A DNA stretch of 64,000 nucleotides from Streptomyces sp. WAC05374 (GTDB lineage Bacteria; Actinomycetota; Actinomycetes; Streptomycetales; Streptomycetaceae), in the NCBI RefSeq assembly GCF_004353505.1, contig NZ_SMNQ01000009.1, positions 1-64,000 of the forward strand, written 5' to 3'. Below are positions 15,792 to 24,970 of the stretch, piece after piece; the first letter of the stretch is position 1; every line of letters begins with the position of its first letter. The notes beneath the pieces are model-generated. The model was given only the letters and a program-made list of their open reading frames with translations. It ran no database searches and was not told where the DNA came from. The position numbers and the translations under genes are program-made.

Positions 15792-17294
15792 ATGACGGAC
15801 AGGTTCGTCGCCGCAATCGACCAGGGCACCACCTCCAGTCGCTGCATCATCTTCGGTCAGGACGGTGCCGTCGTCTCCGCCGACCAGCGCGAGCACCGCC
15901 AGATCTTCCCCAAGCCGGGCTGGGTCGAGCACGACGCCACCGAGATCTGGTCCAAGGTCCAGGCGGTGGTGGCGGGCGCCCTCGCCAAGGCCGGGCTGCG
16001 CGCCGAGGAGCTGAGCGCGCTGGGCATCACCAACCAGCGCGAGACGACCGTCCTGTGGGACCGGGCCACGGGAAAGCCGGTGCACAACGCCATCGTCTGG
16101 CAGGACACCCGCACCTCGGCGCTGTGCGCCCGACTCGGCGGCGCGGACGGCCAGGACCGGTTCCGGGACACCACGGGGCTGCCGCTGGCCAGCTACTTCT
16201 CCGGGCCCAAGGCGGCCTGGCTGCTGGACAACGTACCCGGGCTGCGCACCCGCGCCGAGCGTGGCGAGATCGCGTTCGGCACCATCGACTCGTGGCTGAT
16301 CTGGAACCTCACGGGCGGCACCGACGGCGGCGTCCACGTCACCGACGTCACCAACGCCTCCCGGACCATGCTGATGGACCTCCGGACCCTGGAGTGGGAC
16401 CGCTCGATCCTCGCGGCCATGAACGTGCCGGAGGTGATGCTGCCGGCCATCCGGTCGTCGGCGGAGGTGTACGGCACCGCCACCGGGCACCTGCGCGGGG
16501 TACCGGTCGCATCGGCGCTCGGCGACCAGCAGGCGGCCGTCTTCGGGCAGGCCTGCTACGACACGGGGACCGCCAAGAACACGTACGGCACCGGCAGCTT
16601 CCTGCTGCTCAACACCGGTGAGCGGCCCGTGCCGTCGAAGAACGGCCTCATCACCACGGTCGGTTACAAGATCGGCGCTCAGGCGCCCGTCTACTGCCTG
16701 GAGGGCTCGATCGCGATCACCGGCGCCCTGGTGCAGTGGTTCCGCGACCAGCTCGGCATCATCCGCAGCGCCGCCGAGATCGAGACGCTCGCGGCGAGCG
16801 TGGAGGACAACGGCGGCGCGTACATCGTGCCCGCGTTCTCCGGGCTGTTCGCGCCCTACTGGCGCTCCGACGCACGCGGCGTGGTCACCGGCCTGACCCG
16901 GTACGTCACCAAGGCGCACCTGGCCCGTGCCGTCCTGGAGGCGACGAGCTGGCAGACGCGGGAGGTCGTGGACGCCATGTACCAGGACTCGGGCGTCCGG
17001 ATCTCGTCCCTGAAGGTAGACGGCGGGATGACCGCCAACGGGCTGCTGATGCAGCACCAGGCGGACGTCCTGGGCGTTCCGGTGATCCGGCCCAGGGTGC
17101 CCGAGACCACCTGCCTGGGCGCCGCGTACGCGGCGGGGCTGGCCACGGGCGTGTGGTCCGGCCTGGACGAGCTGACGTCCCACTGGCGGCGCGACACGGC
17201 CTGGGAGCCCCGCATGGAGGCGGCCGTCCGCGAACGGGAGTACGGCAGGTGGCGCAGGGCGGTCGAGCGGAGCTTCGGCTGGGAGGACGACTGA
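15792..17294 (+). CDS. glpK: glycerol kinase
   Basis: 500-aa FGGY-family kinase making sn-glycerol-3-phosphate from glycerol and ATP. Motifs include the N-terminal phosphate loop [12 protein letters not shown], the FGGY signature region [14 protein letters not shown], and [25 protein letters not shown] lies 7 bp before ATG 15792; a GTG three bases earlier is also possible. Unlike the S. coelicolor gyl locus, no glpD or IclR-type regulator is adjacent, so this is probably a second or differently regulated glycerol pair. A terminator follows. Confidence 0.96.
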   Translation: MTDRFVAAIDQGTTSSRCIIFGQDGAVVSADQREHRQIFPKPGWVEHDATEIWSKVQAVVAGALAKAGLRAEELSALGITNQRETTVLWDRATGKPVHNAIVWQDTRTSALCARLGGADGQDRFRDTTGLPLASYFSGPKAAWLLDNVPGLRTRAERGEIAFGTIDSWLIWNLTGGTDGGVHVTDVTNASRTMLMDLRTLEWDRSILAAMNVPEVMLPAIRSSAEVYGTATGHLRGVPVASALGDQQAAVFGQACYDTGTAKNTYGTGSFLLLNTGERPVPSKNGLITTVGYKIGAQAPVYCLEGSIAITGALVQWFRDQLGIIRSAAEIETLAASVEDNGGAYIVPAFSGLFAPYWRSDARGVVTGLTRYVTKAHLARAVLEATSWQTREVVDAMYQDSGVRISSLKVDGGMTANGLLMQHQADVLGVPVIRPRVPETTCLGAAYAAGLATGVWSGLDELTSHWRRDTAWEPRMEAAVREREYGRWRRAVERSFGWEDD

Positions 17295-17312
17295 GCAGAA
17301 GCCAGGACCAGG

Positions 17313-17343
17313 GCCCGCCCCGCGCCACGGGGGCGGGGCGGGC
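17313..17343. terminator. GC hairpin between convergent glpK and cvnD
   Basis: GCCCGCCCC (17313-17321) pairs with GGGGCGGGC (17335-17343) between the two convergent stop codons. No T tract follows, as is common for Streptomyces terminators. Confidence 0.6.
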
Positions 17344-17349
17344 GGTGGT

Positions 17350-17961
17350 TCAGGTCGTCGCCGGTTCGCGGCCGCGGGCGGCGAGGGTGTGGGCGTGTTC
17401 CACCACGGCGACCAGGACGTCCTTGACCGACTCCCGGTCGCGGGCGTCGCACATCAGCAGCGGCACCTCCGGGTCGAGGTCGAGTGCCGTCCGTACCGTG
17501 CCGGCCGGGAAGCGCGCGGCCCCCTCGAAGCAGTTGACGGCCACCGCGAAGGGGATGCCGCGCCGCTCGAAGTAGTCGATCGCGGCGAAGCTGTCCTCCA
17601 GGCGGCGGGTGTCGCACAGCACCACCGCGCCCAGGGCGCCCTGCGCGAGCTCGTCCCACAGGAACCAGAAGCGGTCCTGTCCGGGCGTGCCGAACAGGTA
17701 CAGCACCAGGTCCTCACGGAGCGTGATGCGCCCGAAGTCCATGGCGACCGTGGTGGTGGCCTTGGTCTCGACGCCGTGCAGGTCGTCGACGGGCCGGCCC
17801 GCCTCGCTGAGGGTCTCCTCGGTGCGCAGCGGCCGTATCTCGCTGACCGCGCCCACCAGGGTGGTCTTGCCCACCCCGAATCCGCCCGCCACCAGGATCT
17901 TCAGCGTCACCGGCTCGACCGGACGCTTCCTGCGGCCGGAGCTAGAGCGCCCGAAGGCCAT
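17350..17961 (-). CDS. cvnD: conservon GTPase-like protein CvnD
   Basis: 203-aa Ras-like ATP/GTP-binding protein, the last gene of a four-gene conservon. The P-loop GGFGVGKTT is at residues 26-34, the switch-II element FGTPGQDRFWFLWDEL is clear, and VNCFEG replaces the usual NKxD guanine motif, as in other CvnD proteins. Conservon proteins form a membrane-linked complex resembling eukaryotic G-protein signalling. Its start overlaps cvnC by 20 bases. Confidence 0.93.
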   Translation of the reverse strand: MAFGRSSSGRRKRPVEPVTLKILVAGGFGVGKTTLVGAVSEIRPLRTEETLSEAGRPVDDLHGVETKATTTVAMDFGRITLREDLVLYLFGTPGQDRFWFLWDELAQGALGAVVLCDTRRLEDSFAAIDYFERRGIPFAVAVNCFEGAARFPAGTVRTALDLDPEVPLLMCDARDRESVKDVLVAVVEHAHTLAARGREPATT

Positions 17962-18370
17962 TGATCACCTCACGGAGGATGCTGACGTCCGGCAGTTCGG
18001 CCGGCGGCACGGGACGGGTTACGTGGACGAGTTCGTCCTCGACAAGGTCGCCGACCAGGACGCGGACCACCCCTACGGGGAGGTCCAGCCCGGCGGCCAG
18101 CTCGGCGATCGACCGGGGGAGGTCGCTGCACCGCTCGACGATCTCCACGTGCTCCGGGGAGAGCGTCTGGTCGCGGCCGGGATCGTCGGCGGCGGGTTCG
18201 GGGACGACCACCGCGATGAGGTCGAGGCGGTGGCGGGTGGCGCTGCTGGTCCGGCCGCGCGTCATCGCGTACGGGCGGACGACCGGGCCCGCCTCGTCGT
18301 CGAACCAGTGGTGCGGCCCCTGGCTGCCGGGACGTCTGTGCCGGCTCTGCTGTCCTGCTGCGTCACTCAT
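17942..18370 (-). CDS. cvnC: conservon DUF742 protein CvnC
   Basis: 142-aa DUF742 protein. The N-terminus is polar and variable (HRRPGSQGPHHW), followed by the conserved VVRPYAMTRGRT motif and a winged-helix-like C-terminus ending in ILREVINGLRAL, the family hallmark. In conservons it bridges the roadblock protein and the GTPase. ATG 18370 lies 11 bp after cvnB, and the stop lies inside cvnD. Confidence 0.92.
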   Translation of the reverse strand: MSDAAGQQSRHRRPGSQGPHHWFDDEAGPVVRPYAMTRGRTSSATRHRLDLIAVVVPEPAADDPGRDQTLSPEHVEIVERCSDLPRSIAELAAGLDLPVGVVRVLVGDLVEDELVHVTRPVPPAELPDVSILREVINGLRAL

Positions 18371-18381
18371 CGCATCCCCCG

Positions 18382-18819
18382 TCACCCTCCGGCGGGCAGT
18401 CCGGCCCGGGGCGCGGTCGCGAGGTGGGCGCCGACCCGCTTGACCATCAGCGTCATCTCGTACGCGACGAGCCCGACGTCCGAGTCGGCGTCGGCGAGCA
18501 CGGCCAGGCAGCTTCCGTCGCCCGCCGCCGTGACGAAGAGGAAGGCGTCCTCCAGCTCGACGACGGTCTGACGGACGCGGCCGGCGTCGAAGTGGCGGCC
18601 GACGCCCTTGGCGAGGCTGTGGAACCCGGAGGCCACGGCCGCCATGTGCTCGCTGTCCTCGCGGCTGAGGTCCTTGGACGCCCCCGTGGCCAGGCCGTCG
18701 CTGGAGAGCACCAGCGCCTTGCGGATGGAGCCGACCCGGTCGACCAGTTCGTCGAGGAGCCAGTTGAGCTCGCCGGTCGAGCCGGTGGTGCTGGGTACTG
18801 CGGCGTTCGGTGCGGTCAT
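18382..18819 (-). CDS. cvnB: conservon roadblock/LC7 protein CvnB
   Basis: 145-aa roadblock/LC7 fold. LNWLLDELVDRVGSIRKALVLSSDG, LATGASKDL and the hydrophobic core near FLFVTAAGDGSCLAVL are characteristic. Such proteins modulate the paired small GTPase, as MglB does for MglA. ATG 18819 overlaps the cvnA stop by 4 bases (ATGA). Confidence 0.93.
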   Translation of the reverse strand: MTAPNAAVPSTTGSTGELNWLLDELVDRVGSIRKALVLSSDGLATGASKDLSREDSEHMAAVASGFHSLAKGVGRHFDAGRVRQTVVELEDAFLFVTAAGDGSCLAVLADADSDVGLVAYEMTLMVKRVGAHLATAPRAGLPAGG

Positions 18820-21539
18820 CGACCGTCCCCCTCCGGTGTCGTTCCTGGTGCTGTGTCCGCGCGGCCGGCGGGCGGTGTGCTCCCGGCGTTCTGCCGGCGC
18901 CCGCGCTGCCAGCCGCGCTGCATCGCCGCCATACGGCTGCGTACTTCTTCCGCCTCGCGTTCGGTGTCGCGGTCGGTGTCCACGGCCTCCGGCTCGGGCC
19001 GGCCGGCCGCCTTCCTGAGCTGGGGCGCGAGGCTCGCCTGGCGTACCCGGCGGGGCAGCCCGCGCAGCAGCATGGTCGCCTCGTCGTCGGGTGCGGGGCC
19101 GGTGGTGGGCGCGGGGCTCGCGGGCGGCCGGTCGCCGGGTGCCGGGGCGGGGGGCGCGGGCGCGGCGGGCCGGGTGGCCCGTGCCCGTCCCTCGGGCGCC
19201 GCCGGATGGGTCCGGCCGCGTTCGTCCAGGCGCCTGCCGCGGTGCGCGATGAGCGTCGGCGGTGTGCGGCGCGGCAGCGGGACGGGGCCGCCGGGCGGCC
19301 GCTCGGGGCTCGGGTCGGGGGCCTCGGACGCCTGCTGGTGCTGTTCGTGGTCGCCGTGGCGGCCGGAGACGGGGCGCAGCGGCGGCCGGGCACGGAACAG
19401 GCCGCCGCGCTCGCTCTCGGTGTCCTCCAGGTCGCCGAGCCGTTCGTCGAGGTCCCCGAGGCCGGCGAGCCGGTCTTCCGGGCCGAGGGCGCCGACCGGG
19501 GCCTCCAGTTCGACCGGTCCGTCGAGGACGGAGGGTCCGGTGTGGGGGGACAGGCCCGAGGGCACCTTGGAGAGCGCCGCCCTCCGCGGCGGGGCGTCCT
19601 TGCCGCCCTTGCGGTCCAGCCGGAATCCGGCGCCCTGGGTCTCGGGGGCCTCGGTGAGCAGGGCGGCCGGGATGAAGACGACCGCGGTGGTCCCGCCGTA
19701 CGGGGAGGGCTGGAGCGAGACGCGCACGTTCTGGCGCTGGGCGAGCCGGCTGACGACGAAGAGGCCGAGCCGGTCGGTGTCGGAGAGCTCGAACTCGGGG
19801 GTCTCGGCGAGACGCAGGTTGGCGTCGAGCAGGGCCTCCGGGGCCATGCCGAGGCCGCGGTCGTCGATCTCCAGGGTGAAGCCGTTGGCGACGCGTTCCC
19901 CGTGGACGTGGACGGCGGTGTGCGGCGGGGAGAACACCGTGGCGTTCTCGAGCAGTTCGGCGACGAGGTGGGTGAGGTCGGCGACCGCGGGGCCACCGAC
20001 CCCGATGCGCGGCAGTCGCCGCACTTCTATGCGCTCGTAGTCCTCCACCTCGGCGACCGCGGCCCGTACGACGTCCATGAGCTGGACCGGCTTGCGCCAC
20101 TGCCGTGAGGGCGCCGCCCCGGAGAGGATCACCAGGCCCTCGGCGTGGCGGCGCATCCGGGTGGTGAGGTGGTCCAGGCGGAACAGGTCGGCGAGCTCCT
20201 CGGTGTCCTCGGTGCGCCGCTCCATGGTGTCCAGGAGGGTGAGCTGGCGGTGGAGCAGGACCTGGTTGCGGCGGGCGAGGTTGACGAAGACCTCGGACAC
20301 GCCGCGGCGCATGTCGGCCTGCTTGACGGCGGCTTCGACGGCGGCCCGCTGGAGGGTGTTGAGGGCTTGGCCGACCTGGCCGACCTCGTCCTTCTCGTAC
20401 TCCAGGTGCGGCACTTCGGTCTCGACGTCGACGTGTTCACCGGCGGCGAGGCGGCGCATCACGCTCGGCAGCCGTACGCCGGAGACCTCCTGGGCCTCCT
20501 TGCGCAGGCGCCTGAGGTCGCGCACGAGGCCGCGTCCGATGCGTACGGAGACGACGATCGACACCAGCAGGGCCACGAAGCCGAGGACGCCGGCGACGCC
20601 CGCCTTCAACAGGACGCTGTGGGCGACCGGTTCGACGCGGTCCTGGTAGCGGTTGCCGGCCTCGGTGTTCTCGCCGGCGAGCCTTTCCAGGACGGGGTTC
20701 GCCCGTTCCTCCCAGCGCGGGGCGGCGATGGTACGGGGGTCGTCGGTGGCTCCGGCGGCGAGGAGCGCGTCCTCGGCGTCACGCAGGGGCTCGGTGTCGG
20801 GGCCGCTCCAGTACGCCTCGAAGATCTCGCGTTCGGAGCCCGGCATGAGCTCCAGGTTGACCTCGTAGAGCAGCTCGCGGTGGGCGACGAGGTCGGAGAT
20901 GGCGCGGATCTCCTGGGCGGTGATCCGCTTGCTGATGAGGGAGGAGACCACCAGGGCGTCCTCACGGGAGAGCATCTCGCGGGCGCGGACGACACCGACC
21001 AGGGCCCGGCCCTGCTTGTCCATCTCCACGTTGTCCAGGGCGTGGAGGTTGGTGAGGAAGCTGTAACAGGGGTCTATGAGCCGGTTGTAGAAATCCAGTG
21101 CCTGAAGGCGGCCGACGGCACGGTTCTCGACGGAGCGGCGCAGCGAGGTGAGGTCGTCGAACGCGTCGAGGAGGGAGGTGAGCCTGGTGGACGCCGGGGT
21201 GCTGAGGGCGTCGGTGACCCCGGGCTCCTGGGCGTTGGCGCGGATCAGGGAGATGGCCCGGTCGGTCGCGGCGCGGTCGCGGCGCAGAGCGGGGAGGGCC
21301 TCGGAGGAGCGGGGGTCGGCCAGGTAGACGAGGGTCTGGCGGCGTTCCCGCTGGATGACGTGGATGGTGTCCTCGAGGGGGTGGCCCACCTTGCCCACGA
21401 TGTAGCCGACGTCGAGGAGCTGGCCGGCTTCACGGCCGGTGATGAGGGTCGCGAAACCCCAGAGCCCGGTGAGGGAGAGGAGCGGCACGAGGAGCAACGC
21501 CACGATCTTCCGGCGGATCGACTTGCCGCGAAAGCGCAT
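18816..21539 (-). CDS. cvnA: conservon sensor histidine-kinase-like protein CvnA
   Basis: 907-aa membrane sensor. In order: short cytosolic start, TM1 (about residues 12-33), a long extracellular nitrate-sensing-type helical domain (NIT-like, roughly 45-310), TM2 near 315-335, HAMP, dimerisation helices, and an HATPase domain with N box HLVAELLENATVFSPP and G1 box EIDDRGLGM. The C-terminal 250 residues are Pro/Arg/Glu-rich and disordered. The segment before the ATPase has no clear phospho-accepting H-box of the usual EHELRTP type, as in known CvnA proteins. ATG 21539 has GGGGGAGG upstream. It heads the cvnABCD operon. Confidence 0.92.
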   Translation of the reverse strand: MRFRGKSIRRKIVALLLVPLLSLTGLWGFATLITGREAGQLLDVGYIVGKVGHPLEDTIHVIQRERRQTLVYLADPRSSEALPALRRDRAATDRAISLIRANAQEPGVTDALSTPASTRLTSLLDAFDDLTSLRRSVENRAVGRLQALDFYNRLIDPCYSFLTNLHALDNVEMDKQGRALVGVVRAREMLSREDALVVSSLISKRITAQEIRAISDLVAHRELLYEVNLELMPGSEREIFEAYWSGPDTEPLRDAEDALLAAGATDDPRTIAAPRWEERANPVLERLAGENTEAGNRYQDRVEPVAHSVLLKAGVAGVLGFVALLVSIVVSVRIGRGLVRDLRRLRKEAQEVSGVRLPSVMRRLAAGEHVDVETEVPHLEYEKDEVGQVGQALNTLQRAAVEAAVKQADMRRGVSEVFVNLARRNQVLLHRQLTLLDTMERRTEDTEELADLFRLDHLTTRMRRHAEGLVILSGAAPSRQWRKPVQLMDVVRAAVAEVEDYERIEVRRLPRIGVGGPAVADLTHLVAELLENATVFSPPHTAVHVHGERVANGFTLEIDDRGLGMAPEALLDANLRLAETPEFELSDTDRLGLFVVSRLAQRQNVRVSLQPSPYGGTTAVVFIPAALLTEAPETQGAGFRLDRKGGKDAPPRRAALSKVPSGLSPHTGPSVLDGPVELEAPVGALGPEDRLAGLGDLDERLGDLEDTESERGGLFRARPPLRPVSGRHGDHEQHQQASEAPDPSPERPPGGPVPLPRRTPPTLIAHRGRRLDERGRTHPAAPEGRARATRPAAPAPPAPAPGDRPPASPAPTTGPAPDDEATMLLRGLPRRVRQASLAPQLRKAAGRPEPEAVDTDRDTEREAEEVRSRMAAMQRGWQRGRRQNAGSTPPAGRADTAPGTTPEGDGR

Positions 21540-21919
21540 GGCCTCCCCCACTCGCACCCGCCCTGCCGTCCGGCGTGGGTGTACCCATCAACACATCAAC
21601 ACATCAACAAACGGCGCGAGCCTACTACTGCATCACGGACAACTCGAAGGGACGTCCGGGCGATTTTCAGCCGCACCGTGGCGCGCAGATCATGAGTTGT
21701 CCTGGTATTCGAGGCGGTGAAGAACCCGTGGGACGAAGGACGCCTGGCGGGGCGTGACTTCCGCCTGGTCGCCGGATGGCTGGAAGTACGCGTTCCGGAG
21801 GGAATCTTCACCGGCGGTCGTTCGTCCTTCTGTACGGGGAGGCGAGAACGGTCGGCGTAAAGCGGCTCAAGAGGGGCAGCCACCCTGGAGACGGTCGGTC
21901 GTGGGGAGTGGCGATTCGG
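21540..21919. promoter_or_regulatory. intergenic control region with three 8-bp iterons upstream of cvnA
   Basis: The 380-bp divergent gap contains three perfect contiguous copies of CATCAACA (21586-21609), about 50 bp upstream of the cvnA start, next to TGGGT-GT-ACCCA (21576-21587). The rest is lower in GC than the coding flanks. Iterons this close to a promoter suggest cooperative protein binding; the factor is unknown. No convincing gene was seen in the rest. Confidence 0.5.
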
Positions 21920-22330
21920 ATGGAGACGGCGGCACGGCGCGAACTGTGGGTGGAGGAGCCGGTGGGGAGGCGAAGGCTGCCCGATCCGGTGCGTACGGCG
22001 GCGGTGCGTGCCGTGCTGATCGCGGCGCTGACCCTGATACAGGCGATGGTGGCGTTCTTCTGCACGCTCACCGCGTCGTGGCTCGCCTTCCCGATGGTGC
22101 TGAGCAGTGTCGGCAGCACGGTCGTGGCGACATGGGCGGTCCTCGACGTGTGGGTGACGCGGCAGGTGTGGAACCAGCGCCATGGCGTCGTGTCGACGCC
22201 GAGCAGTACGGCACGGCAGCTCCGGCGGGAGCGGCGCCGGGCTCGGCGGGCCGCCCGCGCGGAGGCCCGTGCGACGGCGCGCATAGGGCGGCGGCAGGGC
22301 ACGCGCGACAGGCATCTGTCCCGGGCGTGA
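21920..22330 (+). CDS. small membrane protein, unknown function
   Basis: 136-aa protein with two hydrophobic helices (about residues 25-50 and 55-80), flanked by an Arg-rich N-terminal part and a strongly basic C-terminal tail (RRERRRARRAARAEARATARIG). The tail would be cytosolic and could bind nucleic acid or acidic lipids. No known domain recognised. The start is uncertain: ATG 21920 and GTG 21908 share a GGGGAG just upstream; longer frames reach into the control region. It is divergent from the conservon. Confidence 0.6.
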   Translation: METAARRELWVEEPVGRRRLPDPVRTAAVRAVLIAALTLIQAMVAFFCTLTASWLAFPMVLSSVGSTVVATWAVLDVWVTRQVWNQRHGVVSTPSSTARQLRRERRRARRAARAEARATARIGRRQGTRDRHLSRA

Positions 22331-22450
22331 TGGGCCGGTCCGGGAGGGCCGGTGGCGGGCATGCCCGGGCCCTGGTTCTTCGGGCCCGGTGGGGCGGTGG
22401 AAAGACCTGGCGCCGCCCCCTGGCCGGGAGGGGGCGGGGCCGAGGCCGGG

Positions 22451-24239
22451 TCACAGGGACGCGTCGCGGTGGGTGGGTCGGCCGGCGAGGACGGTGAGCA
22501 GCACCGGGACGTCCGGTAGCCCGGTGGCCGCCGTGGTGAGCGGGTCGGCGGCGAGGACGGTCAGGTCGGCGCGGTGGCCGACCGCGATGCGGCCCGCCTC
22601 GTGCTCCTCGCCCGCCGCGTGGGCGGCGTTGACGGTCATGCCCTGGAGGGCTTCCAGGGCGGTGAGGGCCTGTTCCGGGCCGTGCGGCGCGCGGGTGAGG
22701 TCGCGGGTGGGCCGGCGGTGCCGGGCTCCCGCCATGACGCCCAGCGGCGGGGAGGGGGGGGGGGGGCCGGCGGGGCCGGGGGCGGCGGCAGCTCCGGGGG
22801 CGGACAGGGGGCCGCGGCGCCCGGCGCGGGGGGGCGCCCCCCCGCCGGGGGGGGCGGGGGGGGGGGCGGGGGGGCGGGCGGGGCCGGGCTCCCGCCATGA
22901 CGCCCAGCGGCGGGTAGGGGGCGATGGGCCAGTCGGAGCCGAGGACGACGACAGCTCCGGAGTCGTACAGGTCGCGGCAGCGCCAGGCGCGGGAGGCGCG
23001 CTCCTCGCCGAGGCGGCGCGACCAGTTGTCGGTGTGGTCGGCCCGGGTGAAGTCGCAGCAGTGGGTCGGCTGCATGGAGGCGGTGACGCCCAGCCGGGAG
23101 AACCGGCTCAGTGTGTCGTCGGGGACGGTCTCGATGTGCTCGATGCGGTGCCGCACCTCGGGCCCGCCGCCCGCCCGGGCCTTCTCGACGGCGTCGAGGG
23201 CATGGCGTACGGCCGCGTCGCCGATGGCGTGCGTGGCGGTGGGCACCCCGGCCCGGTGGAGTTCGCCGATGACGCGGGTGTACTCCTCGGGGTCCGGCCA
23301 GAAGGCGTGCCGGGACTCGCCGTGGCAGTCCGGGCGTTCGAGCCAGGCGGTGCCGTTGTCGATGGTGCCGTCCATGAAGAGCTTGACGCCGGCGGTCCGC
23401 CAGAGCCGGCCGCCCGTGCCCTGCTGCTCGATGAGTGCGCGTACGCCGTCGGCGCCGGTTCCGGGCTGGCACCAGGGCGCGACCCGCAGGCGCAGCGGCA
23501 GTCGACCGGCCGCGTCGAGTTCGGCGTAGAAGGCGAGGCTGTCGCCGTTCGCGTCCATGGCGTGGCCGCCGGTGAGGCCGGCGGCCGCCATGGCGCGCAG
23601 CGCGGTGGCGAGCCGTTCGCGGCGTTCCTCGCGGGTGGGCCGCGGGGCGATCCGCTCCACCAGCTCGCAGGCGGCGTCCTCCAGGAGCAGCCCGGTGGGC
23701 CGGCCGTCGGCGTCGCACACCACCTCGGCGGTGGCCTGGTCGAAGGTCCGTGGTCCGTCGATCCCGGCGAGTTCCAGCGCGCGCCGGCTGGCCAGCATGG
23801 AGTGGGCGTCGAAGAGGAGCAGCATGGCGGGAACGCCGTCGAGCACGGTGTCGAAGGGGGCCGTTGCGACGGGGTGGCCGGCGAAGACGTTGGGGTCGAG
23901 GCCCCAGCCGTGCAGCCACGCGCCGCGGTCGAGTTCGCGCACCGCGCGGGCGAGTGCCTCGCGCACCTGCTCCACGTCGGTGCAGTGGGACAGGTCCAGG
24001 CCGTGGGTCAGTTCGGCTCCGGAGGCGGGGTGGAGGTGTCCGTCGACCAGTCCGGGGGTGACGACCGCGCCCTTGAGGTCGATCACCGTGGTGGAGGCGT
24101 CGGCGAGGGCGCGGACCGTGGGGTCGTCACCGAGGGCGGTGATGCGTCCGCCGGCCGCGGCGAGCGCGGTCTGCGGCAGGACCCGGCCGGTGACCGGGTC
24201 GAGCAGGCGGGCGGAGAGCAGGATGAGGGAGGGGCGCAC
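22451..24239 (-). pseudogene. amidohydrolase (YtcJ-like), frame broken by a 163-bp insertion
   Basis: N-terminal part: a metal-dependent amidohydrolase with VTPGLVDGHLHPASG (HxH metal site), GIDGPRTF, ATHAIGDAAVRHALDAVE, RHRIEHIE and GSDWPIAP, all typical of YtcJ-like enzymes. After PYPPLGVMAGAR the frame is lost, but the proper C-terminus resumes at MAGARHRRPTRDL (22735) and ends at 22451. Removing the 163-bp block at 22721-22883 restores one frame of 541 codons, the normal size. The gene follows the TetR regulator (21-bp gap) and starts with GTG after AAGGAA. In the real organism it is probably intact; substrate unknown, with the divergent NCS1 permease hinting at a nucleobase, hydantoin or similar ring compound. 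Confidence 0.8.
22721..22883. repeat. 163-bp G-biased corrupted duplicate (probable assembly artefact)
   Basis: The block begins with the same 30 bp (CCGGGCTCCCGCCATGACGC and onward) that recurs at 22884. It then tracks the true downstream sequence base by base, but with A, T and many C positions turned into G, ending in poly-G/C. For example CGACGACAGCTCCGGAG becomes CGGCGGCAGCTCCGGGG. Such one-way decay to G is a signature of low-quality reads from two-colour sequencing, not of evolution. Confidence 0.85.
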
Positions 24240-24260
24240 GAGGTTTCCTTGCCGGACGGG

Positions 24261-24902
24261 TCAGTTGGGGGCGGTGGCGGTCAGCGTGCCGGCGGGGAGG
24301 CCGAGTTCGCGTTCCGCGGTGGTGAGCGGCATGCGGAGGATCTCCGGCGGGTCGTCGCCGGTGTCGTGGCTGTTGACGAGCATGCCGAGGCCGTCGAGGA
24401 CGACCAGGATCTGCATGGCCGTCACCATCGGGTCGGCGGTGCGGAACTCGCCCTGGTGGACTCCGTCGCGGATGAGCGCCTCGAGCCGGTCGCGCCAGGC
24501 CGCCTCCTGAACGGCGACGCGGTCGCGCAGCGTGGGGCGGTAGCGGCTGAGGTGGCGGGCGTTGAGCCAGAGCCGGCTGATGTTGTCGTACGCCTCTCCG
24601 GTGGTCCGGGCGAGGAAGCGCGCCAGATGCCGGGTGGGGGTGGCGCCGCCCCGGTCGGTCGGCAGGAGTGCGTCGAGTTCGGTGGCGGCGGCCTGTCCAT
24701 ACGCCTCGGCGACCAGGTCCTCCACGGCCGGGAAGTAGTGGCTGATCAGGCCGGGGCGGACGTCGAGCTCCTCGGCGACGCGCCGGAGGGTGATGCACTC
24801 CAGCCCTTCGGTCAGTGCCACAGCGGCGGCGGTGTCGACGATTTCCGCACGTCTGGCGGCTGGAGACTTGCGGATTCGCTTGTTCGGGAGGCTTGACGGC
24901 AT
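24261..24902 (-). CDS. TetR-family transcriptional regulator
   Basis: 213-aa regulator. The N-terminal TetR helix-turn-helix (ITLRRVAEELDVRPGLISHYF) is clear; the C-terminal ligand domain is like those of BetI/RutR-type proteins. It lies upstream of the amidohydrolase on the same strand and is divergent from the NCS1 permease, with only 68 bp between starts, so it probably controls both. ATG 24902 has no good ribosome site; a leaderless transcript or an upstream TTG (24938) is possible. Confidence 0.88.
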   Translation of the reverse strand: MPSSLPNKRIRKSPAARRAEIVDTAAAVALTEGLECITLRRVAEELDVRPGLISHYFPAVEDLVAEAYGQAAATELDALLPTDRGGATPTRHLARFLARTTGEAYDNISRLWLNARHLSRYRPTLRDRVAVQEAAWRDRLEALIRDGVHQGEFRTADPMVTAMQILVVLDGLGMLVNSHDTGDDPPEILRMPLTTAERELGLPAGTLTATAPN

Positions 24903-24970
24903 GGAAACGATGCTATTGAGTGTGCGACCAACAAGCAAGCAGGTGGGTAACCAGCATCCGGAGGGGCCGC

